A stretch of DNA of 6,301 nt from NCBI GenBank assembly GCA_902765035.1, contig CACWYF010000119.1, positions 1-6,301 of the forward strand, given 5' to 3'. The translations under genes and the position numbers were made by a program. Below the pieces are notes generated by a model. The model had not been told where the DNA came from. It ran no database searches and was given only the letters and a program-made list of their open reading frames with translations. Shown here one piece after another: positions 1-6,207 of this stretch; the first letter of the stretch is position 1, and each line of letters opens with the position of its first letter. This DNA is from an uncultured Eubacteriales bacterium (lineage in GTDB: Bacteria; Bacillota; Clostridia; Peptostreptococcales; Anaerovoracaceae).

Positions 1-1238
1 AGATCAGACAGAAGATCATCTTTACACTTCTTATGCTGCTGGTGTTCAGAATCGGATCCAACATTCCGGTACCGGGCATCAATAGAGAGTATCTTGCGCA
101 GATGTTCAACGGACAGACGGGACTACTTGACCTGTTTGATCTGTTCTCAGGCGGTGCGTTCAGTAACTTCACGATTTTCGCACTGAGCATCACACCGTAT
201 GTAACCGCATCGATCATTGTCCAGCTTCTTACGATCGCATTCCCGTACTTTGAGCGACTCGCCAAAGAAGGAACAGAGGGTCGTAAGAAGATGGCCACCA
301 TTACAAGGTATATGACTGTAGTTCTGGGTCTTATCCAGGCTATAGGTCTCACGGTCGGTCTCTTCAGAAGAGCAATCGTTGACCAGAGCGCCTTCAATAT
401 GATCACCATCATCATCGTATTGACAGCAGGTACAGCATTCCTGATGTGGCTCGGCGAACAGATCAATGAGTATGGCGTAGGAAACGGAATCTCAATGATC
501 ATCTTCGCAGGTATCGTTGCCAGACTGCCGTCCGCAGTCAGAAGCGTTGCAACACAGGTCAAAGACGGAGCAGTTTCAATCGTAGCGGTAATCGTACTCC
601 TCATTGCTGCAGTACTTGTCACAATGGCAATCATTGAGATGCAGCAGGGCGTAAGAAAGATTCCGGTACAATATGCAAAGAGAGTAGTCGGAAGAAAGAT
701 GTACGGCGGACAGTCGACCCACATTCCTATGAAGGTCAACCAGGCCGGCGTAATTCCAATCATCTTCTCGATCTCGCTTCTGCAGTTCCCTTTGACAATT
801 ACATATTTCTTCCCTAAATCGGAATTCACTGACTTCGTGACAAAGTATCTGTCACCTTCAGGCAACCCGGGAGTATGGATCTACGGAGGACTCAACATCG
901 TTCTGACTCTGTTCTTCACATACTTCTACACAGCCATCATGTTCAACCCTGCTGATGTAGCAGACAACATGAGACAGAACGGCGGATTCATCCCTGGTAT
1001 CAGACCGGGAGTCGCAACAGTTGAATACCTGAGCAAGATCATGAGCAGGCTCTGCTTCGCAGGCGGTGTATTCCTCGCAGCAGTAGCTACGATCCCTACG
1101 ATCGTCAGTGTGTTCACACCGTTCAACTTCTCGTTCGGCGGTACTTCACTTCTGATCATGGTAGGTGTCGCGCTCGACATCGTACAGCAGCTTGAGAATC
1201 AGATGCTGATGAGAAATTATCAGGGATTCCTCAAGTGA
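1..1238 (+). CDS. secY: SecY, protein translocase channel subunit (5' partial)
   Basis: SecY forms the membrane channel of the Sec translocon with SecE and SecG. The reading frame is already open at base 3, before the first Met codon at 33, and encodes recognisable SecY N-terminal sequence (IRQKIIFTLL), so the gene starts upstream of the window. About 411 residues are visible, so only roughly 15-20 appear to be missing. Seen: the first membrane segment leading into FRIGSNIPVPGI, the plug region around FSGGAFSNFTIFAL, the MWLGEQI..GNGIS motif, the cytoplasmic loop with YAKRVVGRKMYGGQSTHIP, and the last large cytoplasmic loop with the conserved PGIRPG arginine (residue 324 counted from the Met at 33) that contacts ribosome and SecA in the family. 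The C-terminus is natural. A small GGGC/GCCC hairpin (1245-1255) lies between its stop and the next ribosome binding site. SecY followed by adk and map is the standard spc operon order. Confidence 0.97.
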   Translation, partial: IRQKIIFTLLMLLVFRIGSNIPVPGINREYLAQMFNGQTGLLDLFDLFSGGAFSNFTIFALSITPYVTASIIVQLLTIAFPYFERLAKEGTEGRKKMATITRYMTVVLGLIQAIGLTVGLFRRAIVDQSAFNMITIIIVLTAGTAFLMWLGEQINEYGVGNGISMIIFAGIVARLPSAVRSVATQVKDGAVSIVAVIVLLIAAVLVTMAIIEMQQGVRKIPVQYAKRVVGRKMYGGQSTHIPMKVNQAGVIPIIFSISLLQFPLTITYFFPKSEFTDFVTKYLSPSGNPGVWIYGGLNIVLTLFFTYFYTAIMFNPADVADNMRQNGGFIPGIRPGVATVEYLSKIMSRLCFAGGVFLAAVATIPTIVSVFTPFNFSFGGTSLLIMVGVALDIVQQLENQMLMRNYQGFLK

Positions 1239-1277
1239 TTCGCGGGGCAATGCCCTGGCTAATAACAGGAGGAGAAC

Positions 1278-1884
1278 ATGAGAGCAGTATGTAAGACTCG
1301 TAGAGAAGTACGGCGTTCCTCAGATCTCCACAGGAGATATTTTCCGCAAGAACATTAAGGAAGGAACAGAGCTCGGAAAGAAAGCTCAGGAGTACATGAA
1401 CGCAGGACAGCTTGTTCCTGATGAACTCGTCGTTGACCTCGTCAAGGACAGACTCATGCAGGACGACTGCGTTAACGGATACCTTCTGGACGGTTTCCCG
1501 AGAACGATCTTCCAGGCTGAGGAGCTTGACAAGTTCCTTGCTGAGAACGGACAGAAACTCGACGCAGTAATCAACTTCGAAGTCGGACATGACACTCTTA
1601 TCCAGAGACTGACCGGCAGAAGGATCTGCAAAAAGTGCGGAGCAGGATATCACGTAGTGAACTTCCCGCCTAAGGTCGAGGGTATCTGCGACAAGTGCGG
1701 CGGAGAACTCGAGCAGAGAAAAGATGACAATGTTGAGACAGCTGAGAACAGAATCGTTGTCTACAACGAATCAACTGCACCACTGATCGGATACTATTCC
1801 GAGACAGGTGCTCTCAAGAACTTCAATGCAGAGAAGGATCCTGCTGAAGTATTCGAAGAGATCGTTAAGGAGATCGGAGAATAA
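1278..1884 (+). pseudogene. adk: adenylate kinase with the P-loop deleted and frame shifted
   Basis: Adenylate kinase interconverts ATP+AMP and 2 ADP. A proper start is present: AGGAGG at 1267-1272, 5 bases before ATG AGA at 1278. From 1285 an unbroken adk frame runs to TAA at 1882-1884, but it begins at the residue equivalent to Gln16 of the E. coli enzyme (QYVRLVEKYGVPQISTGDIF). In this family 13 residues lie between MR and that Gln, including GAPGAGKGT, the ATP-binding P-loop. Here only one base separates them, so about 38 bases are missing and the frame changes. Translation from 1278 gives a 26-residue unrelated peptide ending at TAA 1356-1358. Everything downstream is normal: DGFPRT, LTGRR, and a zinc LID with four cysteines (residues 78, 81, 98 and 101 counted from the Met at 1396) before RKDDN. 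From 1285 on, register with E. coli is exact up to at least 1396, and the full gene would encode about 214 residues. An internal start at 1396 would lack the catalytic core. The cause is either a real recent deletion or a sequence/assembly error. Confidence 0.9.
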
Positions 1885-2630
1885 TGATCATAATCAAATC
1901 AAAACGTGAAATTGATCTGATGAGAGAACCCTGCAAGGTCACGGCTGAAATATTCCGCGAACTTGAGGAGTTCATTAAACCGGGAATCTCAACGAAGGAC
2001 ATAGATCAGTTCGTTGAGGAGCGGTACATAAATCACAAAATGACACCGACATTCAAGGGCTACGGCGGGTTTCCCGCTGCAGCCTGCGTGTCTGTAAATG
2101 AAGAAATCATCCACGGCATCCCGTCCGACAAGAGGATACTGAAGGAAGGCTACATCGTAAGCGTCGACATCGGCGGTACGTATCACGGCTACAACAGTGA
2201 CGCGGCACGTACATTCCCTGTAGGGATCATCAGCGCTGAGGATCAGAAGCTGATCGATGTAACCAGACAGAGCTTCTTCGAGGGCATCAAGTATGCTATG
2301 GAGGGCTACAGAATACACGACATAGGTCATGGTGTTCAGGAATATGCCGAGAAGAACGGCATGGGTGTAATCAGAGATTTCACCGGGCACGGAACCGGAT
2401 CGACTCTTCATGAAGATCCGCTGATTCCGAATTACGGCAAGCCGGGCACCGGCGCCAAGATCAAGAAGAACATGACTTTGGCAGTCGAGCCTATGCTGGC
2501 CCTGGGTACCTATGAATGCAGGACTCTGGCCAACGACTGGACAGTAGTGACACTCGACGGCAGAAATGCCGCTCATTACGAGAACACGATATTGATCACC
2601 GATGGTGAACCTGAGATTTTAACTCTGTAA
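1884..2630 (+). CDS. map: type I methionine aminopeptidase
   Basis: Removes the initiator Met from nascent proteins; a cytosolic metalloenzyme. At 248 residues it is the short form without an N-terminal SH3-binding zinc extension. The five metal ligands of the pita-bread fold are visible: Asp95 (SVDIGG), Asp106 (YNSDAARTF), His169 (TGHGTG), Glu202 (AVEPM) and Glu233 (HYENT). The substrate-pocket histidines His77 (EEIIHGIP) and His176 (TLHEDP) are also present. Two small departures from the commonest motifs are GHGTG for GHGIG and HYENT for HYEHT; neither removes a ligand. The start ATG overlaps the adk stop by one base (TAATG), and AGGAG at 1868-1872 or GGAG at 1876-1879 inside the adk end can serve as ribosome binding site. 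Translation is therefore probably coupled to adk, which matters because adk is broken near its start. Arginine codons are more mixed (CGT, CGC, CGG, AGG, AGA) than in the ribosomal genes downstream. Confidence 0.97.
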   Translation: MIIIKSKREIDLMREPCKVTAEIFRELEEFIKPGISTKDIDQFVEERYINHKMTPTFKGYGGFPAAACVSVNEEIIHGIPSDKRILKEGYIVSVDIGGTYHGYNSDAARTFPVGIISAEDQKLIDVTRQSFFEGIKYAMEGYRIHDIGHGVQEYAEKNGMGVIRDFTGHGTGSTLHEDPLIPNYGKPGTGAKIKKNMTLAVEPMLALGTYECRTLANDWTVVTLDGRNAAHYENTILITDGEPEILTL

Positions 2631-2643
2631 GAGGAGGAAATTA

Positions 2644-2862
2644 ATGGCTAAGAATAATACCATAGAGGCAATGGGCACAGTCGTTGATGCGCAGCCTAAC
2701 GCAATGTTCAAAGTCAAGCTGGAGAACGGATTCGAGGTACTCGCTCACATTTCCGGCAAGATCAGAATGAACTACATCCGTATTCTGCCGGGAGACAGAG
2801 TAAAGGTCGAACTGTCACCGTACGATCTGACACGCGGCAGAATCACATGGAGAGAGAAGTAA
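2644..2862 (+). CDS. infA: translation initiation factor IF-1
   Basis: IF1 binds the 30S A site during initiation and assists IF2 and IF3. The protein is 72 residues, the usual family length, and is one S1-type OB fold throughout. Family signatures are seen in order: [54 protein letters not shown] and [11 protein letters not shown] strong ribosome binding site GAGGAGG (2631-2637) sits 6 bases before ATG, and the gene follows map by 13 bases, so it is clearly in the same transcript. Many relatives carry a small KOW-domain gene between map and infA; none is present here. The stop codon is immediately followed by the long stem-loop described separately. Confidence 0.98.
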   Translation: MAKNNTIEAMGTVVDAQPNAMFKVKLENGFEVLAHISGKIRMNYIRILPGDRVKVELSPYDLTRGRITWREK

Positions 2863-2907
2863 GGTTTCCTTCGGATCATACGGCGTTGCCGTATGGACGG
2901 AAACCTT
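2861..2907 (+). other. long stem-loop directly after infA
   Basis: The outer stem AAGGTTTCC (2861-2869) pairs perfectly with GGAAACCTT (2899-2907). The inner stem CATACGGC (2877-2884) pairs with GCCGTATG (2888-2895), closing a 3-base loop, and G2874-C2898 can pair in between. The stem begins within the infA stop codon. No T-tract follows (CTAATTCG), so it is not a standard rho-independent terminator. A role in mRNA processing, stability or partial attenuation is possible but inferred. Confidence 0.7.
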
Positions 2908-2908
2908 C

Positions 2909-2935
2909 TAATTCGCTCGACAAGCTCGCGAATTA
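2909..2935 (+). other. second stem-loop in the infA-rpmJ gap
   Basis: TAATTCGC (2909-2916) and GCGAATTA (2928-2935) form a perfect 8-bp stem with an 11-base loop. It lies one base after the preceding hairpin and no T-run follows. No function can be assigned from the sequence. Confidence 0.6.
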
Positions 2936-2950
2936 ACGGGCAATTGGTAG

Positions 2951-2967
2951 TCAATAGCAATTATTGA
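2951..2967 (+). other. third stem-loop, next to the rpmJ ribosome binding site
   Basis: TCAATA (2951-2956) pairs with TATTGA (2962-2967) around a 5-base loop. AATTG (2942-2946) can instead pair with CAATT (2958-2962), so two alternative weak folds exist. The stem ends two bases before the GGAGG of rpmJ (2969-2973), so it would leave the ribosome binding site open. It is A/T rich and weak. Confidence 0.35.
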
Positions 2968-2981
2968 TGGAGGATAAAATA

Positions 2982-3095
2982 ATGAAAGTAAGAGCTTCAG
3001 TTAAGCCTATGTGCGACAAGTGCAAGGTAATCAAGAGACACGGCCGTGTTATGGTTATCTGCGAGAACCCTAAGCATAAACAGAGACAGGGCTAG
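2982..3095 (+). CDS. rpmJ: 50S ribosomal protein bL36
   Basis: A 37-residue protein of the large subunit that binds 23S rRNA. The family sequence is complete: [20 protein letters not shown], then [17 protein letters not shown]. It is the zinc-binding (C+) form, with ligands Cys11, Cys14, Cys27 and His32 all present. GGAGG at 2969-2973 lies 8 bases before ATG. The stop is TAG (3093-3095), the end of which is part of the following hairpin. infA-rpmJ-rpsM is the expected order, but the spacing on both sides (119 bases before, 304 after) is unusually wide for such a cluster and is filled with potential RNA structure. Confidence 0.97.
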   Translation: MKVRASVKPMCDKCKVIKRHGRVMVICENPKHKQRQG

Positions 3096-3122
3096 TCTGG
3101 CGGAAAAATCCATCGCCAGACT
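3094..3122 (+). other. 9-bp stem-loop overlapping the rpmJ stop
   Basis: AGTCTGGCG (3094-3102) and CGCCAGACT (3114-3122) pair perfectly around an 11-base loop. The sequence after it (GAAAATGTTC) has no T-tract, and the opposite strand has none beyond the stem either, so this is not a canonical terminator. It may mark an mRNA 3' end made by processing, separating the spc and alpha segments; that is inference. Confidence 0.65.
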
Positions 3123-3148
3123 GAAAATGTTCAGCAAAAAACACAATA

Positions 3149-3177
3149 CTTTATAGCAGCAAAAATGCTATTATAAG
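3149..3177 (+). other. A/T-rich hairpin that competes with the next structure
   Basis: ATAGCA (3153-3158) pairs with TGCTAT (3166-3171) around an A-rich 7-base loop. With two bulged Ts, the stem can extend through T3152-A3173 and CTT (3149-3151) with AAG (3175-3177). The right arm overlaps TTATAAG (3171-3177), which can alternatively close the large downstream fold, so the two pairings exclude each other. Confidence 0.45.
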
Positions 3178-3332
3178 ACGTTCGCGCGAGTGATAAGACC
3201 AAGGGATAACTATGCCTTGGACTTTCGTGCGTAATGGCAACAAGGAGGGTCCCGCGCAGCGGGAGGAATCCTTATTGCAAAGCATAGTTTATGAGCGCCC
3301 GGGGACCGGGAATCCGGGGTAACGCTTAATAA
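3171..3332 (+). ncRNA. candidate structured RNA or leader with pseudoknot, upstream of rpsM
   Basis: About 160 bases fold into a compact branched structure. Closing helix: TTATAAG (3171-3177) with CTTAATAA (3325-3332), one bulge. Arm A: CGCGCGA (3183-3189) with TCGTGCG (3225-3231), one G-T wobble, continuing as AAGACCAAGG (3195-3204) with CCTTGGACTT (3215-3224), one mismatch. Arm B: GCAACAAGGA (3237-3246) with TCCTTATTGC (3269-3278), one mismatch, then TCCCGC/GCGGGA (3250-3255/3259-3264) with a GCA triloop. Arm C: AGCG (3294-3297) with CGCT (3323-3326), competing in part with the closing helix, around a G/C-rich inner region. The loop of arm A, AACTATG (3208-3214), is complementary to CATAGTT (3283-3289), giving a 7-bp pseudoknot. 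The density of long-range pairing argues for a selected RNA. I do not recognise it as a known riboswitch. It may be a leader controlling rpsM-rplQ or an inserted RNA element; neither is proven. Confidence 0.6.
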
Positions 3333-3347
3333 TCAAACATGGAACAC

Positions 3348-3377
3348 CCGTCTATATCGCCCCCGGAACGGCGACGG
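3348..3377 (+). other. hairpin just upstream of the rpsM ribosome binding site
   Basis: CCGT (3348-3351) pairs with ACGG (3374-3377), and CGCC (3358-3361) with GGCG (3370-3373), leaving a bulge on the left arm and an 8-base loop. It ends 8 bases before AAAGGAGG (3386-3393). It could affect access to the rpsM start, but the ribosome binding site itself is not inside the stem. Confidence 0.45.
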
Positions 3378-3399
3378 AAGATGGGAAAGGAGGAAACAC

Positions 3400-3765
3400 A
3401 TGGCAAGAATTGCCGGAGTAGACCTGCCAAGAGATAAGAGGATCGAATACGGTCTGACTTATATTTACGGTATCGGTCTTCACACATCGAGAGAGATTCT
3501 CAAGAAGGCAGACGTTGACCCTGATATCAGAGTCAAGGATCTGACCGAAGAAGACGCAGGTAAGATCAGAAGAGTCATCGATGCTGACTACATGGTAGAG
3601 GGTGACCTCAGAAGAGAGGTTTCTCTTAACATCAAGAGACTCATGGAGATCGGTTCTTACAGAGGCATCAGACACAGAAGAGGTCTGCCTGTAAGAGGAC
3701 AGAAGACAAAGACCAACGCAAGAACCCGCAAGGGACCTAAGCGTCTGGCTGGTAAGAAGAGATAA
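3400..3765 (+). CDS. rpsM: 30S ribosomal protein uS13
   Basis: Protein of the 30S head that contacts the P-site tRNA and forms bridges to the large subunit. At 121 residues it is full length. It opens with [20 protein letters not shown] and the helix-two-turn-helix region with YGIG (YGIGLHTS here). [19 protein letters not shown] follows in the middle, then the basic tail [19 protein letters not shown] and KGPKR. The ribosome binding site AAAGGAGG (3386-3393) lies 6 bases before ATG. It is the first gene of the alpha segment, after a 304-base gap full of RNA structure, so it is the most likely target of any control exerted there. Arginine is mostly AGA and lysine mostly AAG, as in the following ribosomal genes. 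Confidence 0.98.
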   Translation: MARIAGVDLPRDKRIEYGLTYIYGIGLHTSREILKKADVDPDIRVKDLTEEDAGKIRRVIDADYMVEGDLRREVSLNIKRLMEIGSYRGIRHRRGLPVRGQKTKTNARTRKGPKRLAGKKR

Positions 3766-3784
3766 GGGGAAGGAGGTATAAGTT

Positions 3785-4177
3785 ATGGCTGCAAAGAAGA
3801 CAGTAAGAAGAAAAAAGAGAGAACGTAAGAACGTTGAAAGAGGCCAGGCTCATATCCAGTCCACCTTCAACAACACGCTTATAACTCTGACCGACATGGA
3901 CGGAAACGCACTTAGCTGGTCCAGCGCTGGATCAAACGGTTTCAGAGGCTCCCGTAAGAGCACACCGTTCGCAGCAGCAGAGGCTGCTACAGTAGCAGCT
4001 AAGGCAGCTATGGAGCACGGTCTGAAGACAGTAGAAGTTTATGTAAAGGGACCTGGTTCCGGAAGAGACTCTGCTGTAAGAGCTCTTGAGACAGCTGGTC
4101 TCAAGGTAACCATGATCAAGGATATCACACCGATTCCTCACAATGGCTGCAGACCACCTAAGAAGAGAAGAGTCTAA
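3785..4177 (+). CDS. rpsK: 30S ribosomal protein uS11
   Basis: Platform protein of the 30S subunit that lines the mRNA exit path near the anti-Shine-Dalgarno region. It has 130 residues, normal for the family. After a lysine/arginine-rich start ([13 protein letters not shown]) come [42 protein letters not shown] and the conserved end [16 protein letters not shown]. The last contains the Asn-Gly pair (near residue 120) known in this family to form isoaspartate. The gene follows rpsM by 19 bases, with AGGAGG (3771-3776) 8 bases before ATG. No irregularity is seen. Confidence 0.98.
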   Translation: MAAKKTVRRKKRERKNVERGQAHIQSTFNNTLITLTDMDGNALSWSSAGSNGFRGSRKSTPFAAAEAATVAAKAAMEHGLKTVEVYVKGPGSGRDSAVRALETAGLKVTMIKDITPIPHNGCRPPKKRRV

Positions 4178-4200
4178 TCGGGAAGGAGGAACAATACAAT

Positions 4201-4788
4201 ATGTCAAGAGATAGAGGACCTGTACTGAAGAGAGCAAGAGCCCTCGGCATCGAGCCACAGTACCTTGGTGTTAACAAGAAGTCCAAGAGACACGGCGCAG
4301 TAAGACGCCGCAAGAAGAGCGAATACGGAATCCAGCTGGGTGAAAAGCAGAAAGTTAGATTCACCTACGGACTCAGCGAGACTCAGTTCCGCAACCTGTT
4401 TGAGAAGGCTTCAAAGAGAGCAGGCGGAGCAGGTGAGAACCTCCTGATCATGCTCGAGAGCAGAATGGATAACGTAGTATTCAGAATGGGATTCGCAGCA
4501 ACAAGAAGAGAAGCAAGACAGCTCGTAAACCACGGACATTTCCTGGTAAACGGTCAGAAGGCTGACATTCCTTCAATGGAGCTCAAGGCAGGCGATGTAG
4601 TATCCGTAAGAGCTAAGTCCCAGTCATCCCCTAAGTTCAAGGAACTTAAGGACATGATCATCACAACACCTGCATGGATCGACCTCGACCTTGATAAGTT
4701 CGAGGGTAAGATCGTCAGGACTCCTGAGAGAGCTGATGTAGATCTTCCGATCGAAGAGCACTACATCGTAGAGTTCTATTCAAGATAG
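4201..4788 (+). CDS. rpsD: 30S ribosomal protein uS4 (zinc-free form)
   Basis: Primary 16S rRNA binder that starts 30S body assembly; in enterobacteria it also represses the alpha operon. It has 195 residues. The N-terminal part (GPVLKRARALGIEPQYLG) contains no cysteine, nor does the rest of the protein, so this is the C-minus type without a zinc knuckle. Then come RRKKSEYGIQLGEKQKVRF and the S4 RNA-binding domain at about residues 86-148, with RMDNVVFRMGFAATRREARQ, LVNHGHFLVNGQ and AGDVVSVR. The C-terminal EHYIVEFYSR is intact. AAGGAGG (4183-4189) lies 11 bases before ATG, somewhat longer than for its neighbours. Having rpsD here, unlike in Bacillus subtilis, makes S4-mediated feedback on this operon possible. 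Confidence 0.98.
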   Translation: MSRDRGPVLKRARALGIEPQYLGVNKKSKRHGAVRRRKKSEYGIQLGEKQKVRFTYGLSETQFRNLFEKASKRAGGAGENLLIMLESRMDNVVFRMGFAATRREARQLVNHGHFLVNGQKADIPSMELKAGDVVSVRAKSQSSPKFKELKDMIITTPAWIDLDLDKFEGKIVRTPERADVDLPIEEHYIVEFYSR

Positions 4789-4794
4789 TCGCTT

Positions 4795-4809
4795 GAGCGT
4801 TAAACGCTC
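4795..4809 (+). other. small hairpin in the rpsD-rpoA gap
   Basis: GAGCGT (4795-4800) pairs with ACGCTC (4804-4809) around a TAA loop, seven bases after the rpsD stop. No T-tract follows, so it is not a terminator. The gap also has a 10-base palindrome TTCAATTGAA (4824-4833), probably chance. I see no convincing promoter between the genes. Confidence 0.4.
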
Positions 4810-4850
4810 TGCAAAGCACTTGTTTCAATTGAATATTCAGGAGGAAGAGA

Positions 4851-5798
4851 ATGATCGAGATTATAAAGCCAACAATTACCAAGGAAGTTGATGCAAACGG
4901 TCAGTATGGTAAATTCGTAATCGAACCACTTGAGAGAGGTTACGGAACTACTCTCGGTAACTGCATGAGAAGAGTACTTCTCAGTTCTCTTCCGGGAGCA
5001 GCTATCACTTCGGTCAAGATCGACGGTATTCTTCATGAATTCTCGACAATACCGGGTGTAAAGGAAGATGTTACAGAAATCATCCTCAACCTCAAAAGAC
5101 TTGCTGTCAAGATCGACGGCAATGAGGACAAGAGAGCGATCATCAACGCTGTAGGACCTAAGGAGGTCACAGCAGCAGATATCATCATCGATTCAGACAC
5201 AGAGATCTTCAATCCGGATCTGCATATCGCAACACTTGCAGATAATGCAACTCTGGTTATGGAGATGAACATTGCAACAGGTAAGGGTTATGTTCCTGCT
5301 GAGCAGAACAAGACTCCGGACACTCCTATTGCAGTGATCCCTGTAGACTCCATCTACACACCTGTCAAGAAGGTGAACTTCACGGTAGAGAACACAAGAG
5401 TCGGACAGGTTACAGATTTTGACAGACTCGTTCTGGAAATCTGGACTGACGGTTCCATCTCACCTGAAGAGGGAGTTTCTATCGGTGCCAAAATCATCCA
5501 GGAGCACCTCGAACTGTTCATCGGCCTCGGATCAGAGGTTGAAGGCATGAAGTTCATGATCGAAAAGGACGAGGACCGCAAGGAAAAGGCTCTGGTTATG
5601 GCTATCGAGGAACTTGAACTGTCTGTACGTTCATTCAACTGCCTGAAGAGAGCTTCGATCAATACAGTCGAGGAACTCACACAGCGCACTGAAGAGGACA
5701 TGATGAAGGTCAGAAACCTCGGTATGAAATCGCTGGTAGAAGTCAAGAACAAACTGGCTGAGCTGGGACTTTCCCTCAAGCCAAGTGAAGAAGAATAA
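4851..5798 (+). CDS. rpoA: DNA-directed RNA polymerase subunit alpha
   Basis: Alpha dimerises to seed assembly of core RNA polymerase, and its C-terminal domain contacts promoter UP elements and activators. It has 315 residues, normal length. The N-terminal domain shows the signature [20 protein letters not shown] and [19 protein letters not shown] (about residues 21-59), and [20 protein letters not shown]. The flexible linker is near 233-250. The C-terminal domain has [16 protein letters not shown], in which Arg260 and Asn263 correspond to the DNA-contacting Arg265 and Asn268 of E. coli, followed by [17 protein letters not shown] with its helix-hairpin-helix. AGGAGG (4839-4844) lies 6 bases before ATG. 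Its position between rpsD and rplQ is the classical alpha-operon arrangement, tying polymerase and ribosome synthesis to one transcript. Confidence 0.98.
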   Translation: MIEIIKPTITKEVDANGQYGKFVIEPLERGYGTTLGNCMRRVLLSSLPGAAITSVKIDGILHEFSTIPGVKEDVTEIILNLKRLAVKIDGNEDKRAIINAVGPKEVTAADIIIDSDTEIFNPDLHIATLADNATLVMEMNIATGKGYVPAEQNKTPDTPIAVIPVDSIYTPVKKVNFTVENTRVGQVTDFDRLVLEIWTDGSISPEEGVSIGAKIIQEHLELFIGLGSEVEGMKFMIEKDEDRKEKALVMAIEELELSVRSFNCLKRASINTVEELTQRTEEDMMKVRNLGMKSLVEVKNKLAELGLSLKPSEEE

Positions 5799-5816
5799 TC
5801 GAAAGGAGTAGTATCG

Positions 5817-6158
5817 ATGAAGGGTTATAAGAAGCTGGGCAGAAATTCTGCACACAGAAAATCCATGCTGAGAAACCTGGTAACCGATCTTTTCAGAGAG
5901 GGTAGAATCACAACTACCGATATGAGAGCTAAGGAAGCAGGCCGTCAGGCTGAGAAACTGATCACTATTGCTAAGAAGGGTGACCTTCACGCAAGAAGAC
6001 AGGTACTCGAGTACGTATTCGATGAGGACGTTGTTACAAAGCTCTTCGACGAGATCGCACCTAAGTATCAGGATCGCAACGGCGGATATACAAGAACACT
6101 GAAGCTTGGACCTAGACAGGGAGACAACGCTGAGGTAGTATATCTCGAGCTCGTTTAA
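5817..6158 (+). CDS. rplQ: 50S ribosomal protein bL17
   Basis: Large-subunit protein located near the peptide exit tunnel rim. It has 113 residues, the usual short bacterial form. The family start is clear ([20 protein letters not shown]), then [17 protein letters not shown], the helix with [19 protein letters not shown], and the end [19 protein letters not shown] followed by VYLELV. AAAGGAG (5802-5808) lies 8 bases before ATG, 18 bases after the rpoA stop. It is the last gene of the operon: a terminator follows 24 bases after its stop codon. Confidence 0.98.
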   Translation: MKGYKKLGRNSAHRKSMLRNLVTDLFREGRITTTDMRAKEAGRQAEKLITIAKKGDLHARRQVLEYVFDEDVVTKLFDEIAPKYQDRNGGYTRTLKLGPRQGDNAEVVYLELV

Positions 6159-6182
6159 TAACCGACTTTACGGTAATCATAC

Positions 6183-6207
6183 AGCGCAGTCTTCGGACTG
6201 CGCTTTT
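6183..6207 (+). terminator. rho-independent terminator of the alpha operon
   Basis: AGCGCAGTC (6183-6191) and GACTGCGCT (6196-6204) form a perfect 9-bp stem closed by the very stable cUUCGg tetraloop, followed by TTTT (6204-6207). The T-tract is cut short at four because the group II intron begins at the next base. A small ACCG/CGGT hairpin (6161-6174) precedes it. Confidence 0.93.

Noticed and set aside
1396..1884. Intact short adenylate kinase starting at the internal Met 1396
   Set aside because: It would lack the P-loop and the first half of the AMP-binding region. In-frame family sequence continues upstream to 1285, so this is the remnant of a full-length gene.
1989..2576. 195-codon open frame on the minus strand opposite map
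   Set aside because: Antisense shadow of a clearly conserved enzyme gene, with no ribosome binding site or recognisable motif.
1884..2630. Map as an unusual or inactive enzyme because of GHGTG and HYENT
   Set aside because: All five metal ligands and both pocket histidines are present, and the changes are next to, not at, ligands.
2861..2935. Terminator after infA
   Set aside because: Strong stems but no T-tract on either strand, and the operon continues with rpmJ in the expected order.
3146..3177. Promoter for rpsM with TATTAT (3169-3174) as -10
   Set aside because: No acceptable -35 hexamer at 15-18 bases upstream, and the A/T-rich bases are explained by a hairpin.
3212..3322. 36-codon open frame (ATG 3212 to TAA 3320-3322) inside the rpmJ-rpsM gap, starting MPWTFVRNGNKEG
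   Set aside because: Only a weak AAGGG before it and no familiar protein pattern. Nearly all of it consists of the arms of the predicted RNA fold, which explains the sequence better. Ribosome profiling or synonymous-site conservation would be needed to revive it.
3291..3329. 12-codon open frame as a possible leader peptide before rpsM
   Set aside because: No ribosome binding site near the ATG, no run of a control amino acid, and it overlaps the G/C-rich arm of the RNA fold.
3171..3332. Known riboswitch classes (SAM-I, TPP, cobalamin, c-di-GMP, ZTP and others) as the identity of the fold
   Set aside because: None of their conserved core sequences could be found by eye; only a covariance-model scan could exclude them firmly.
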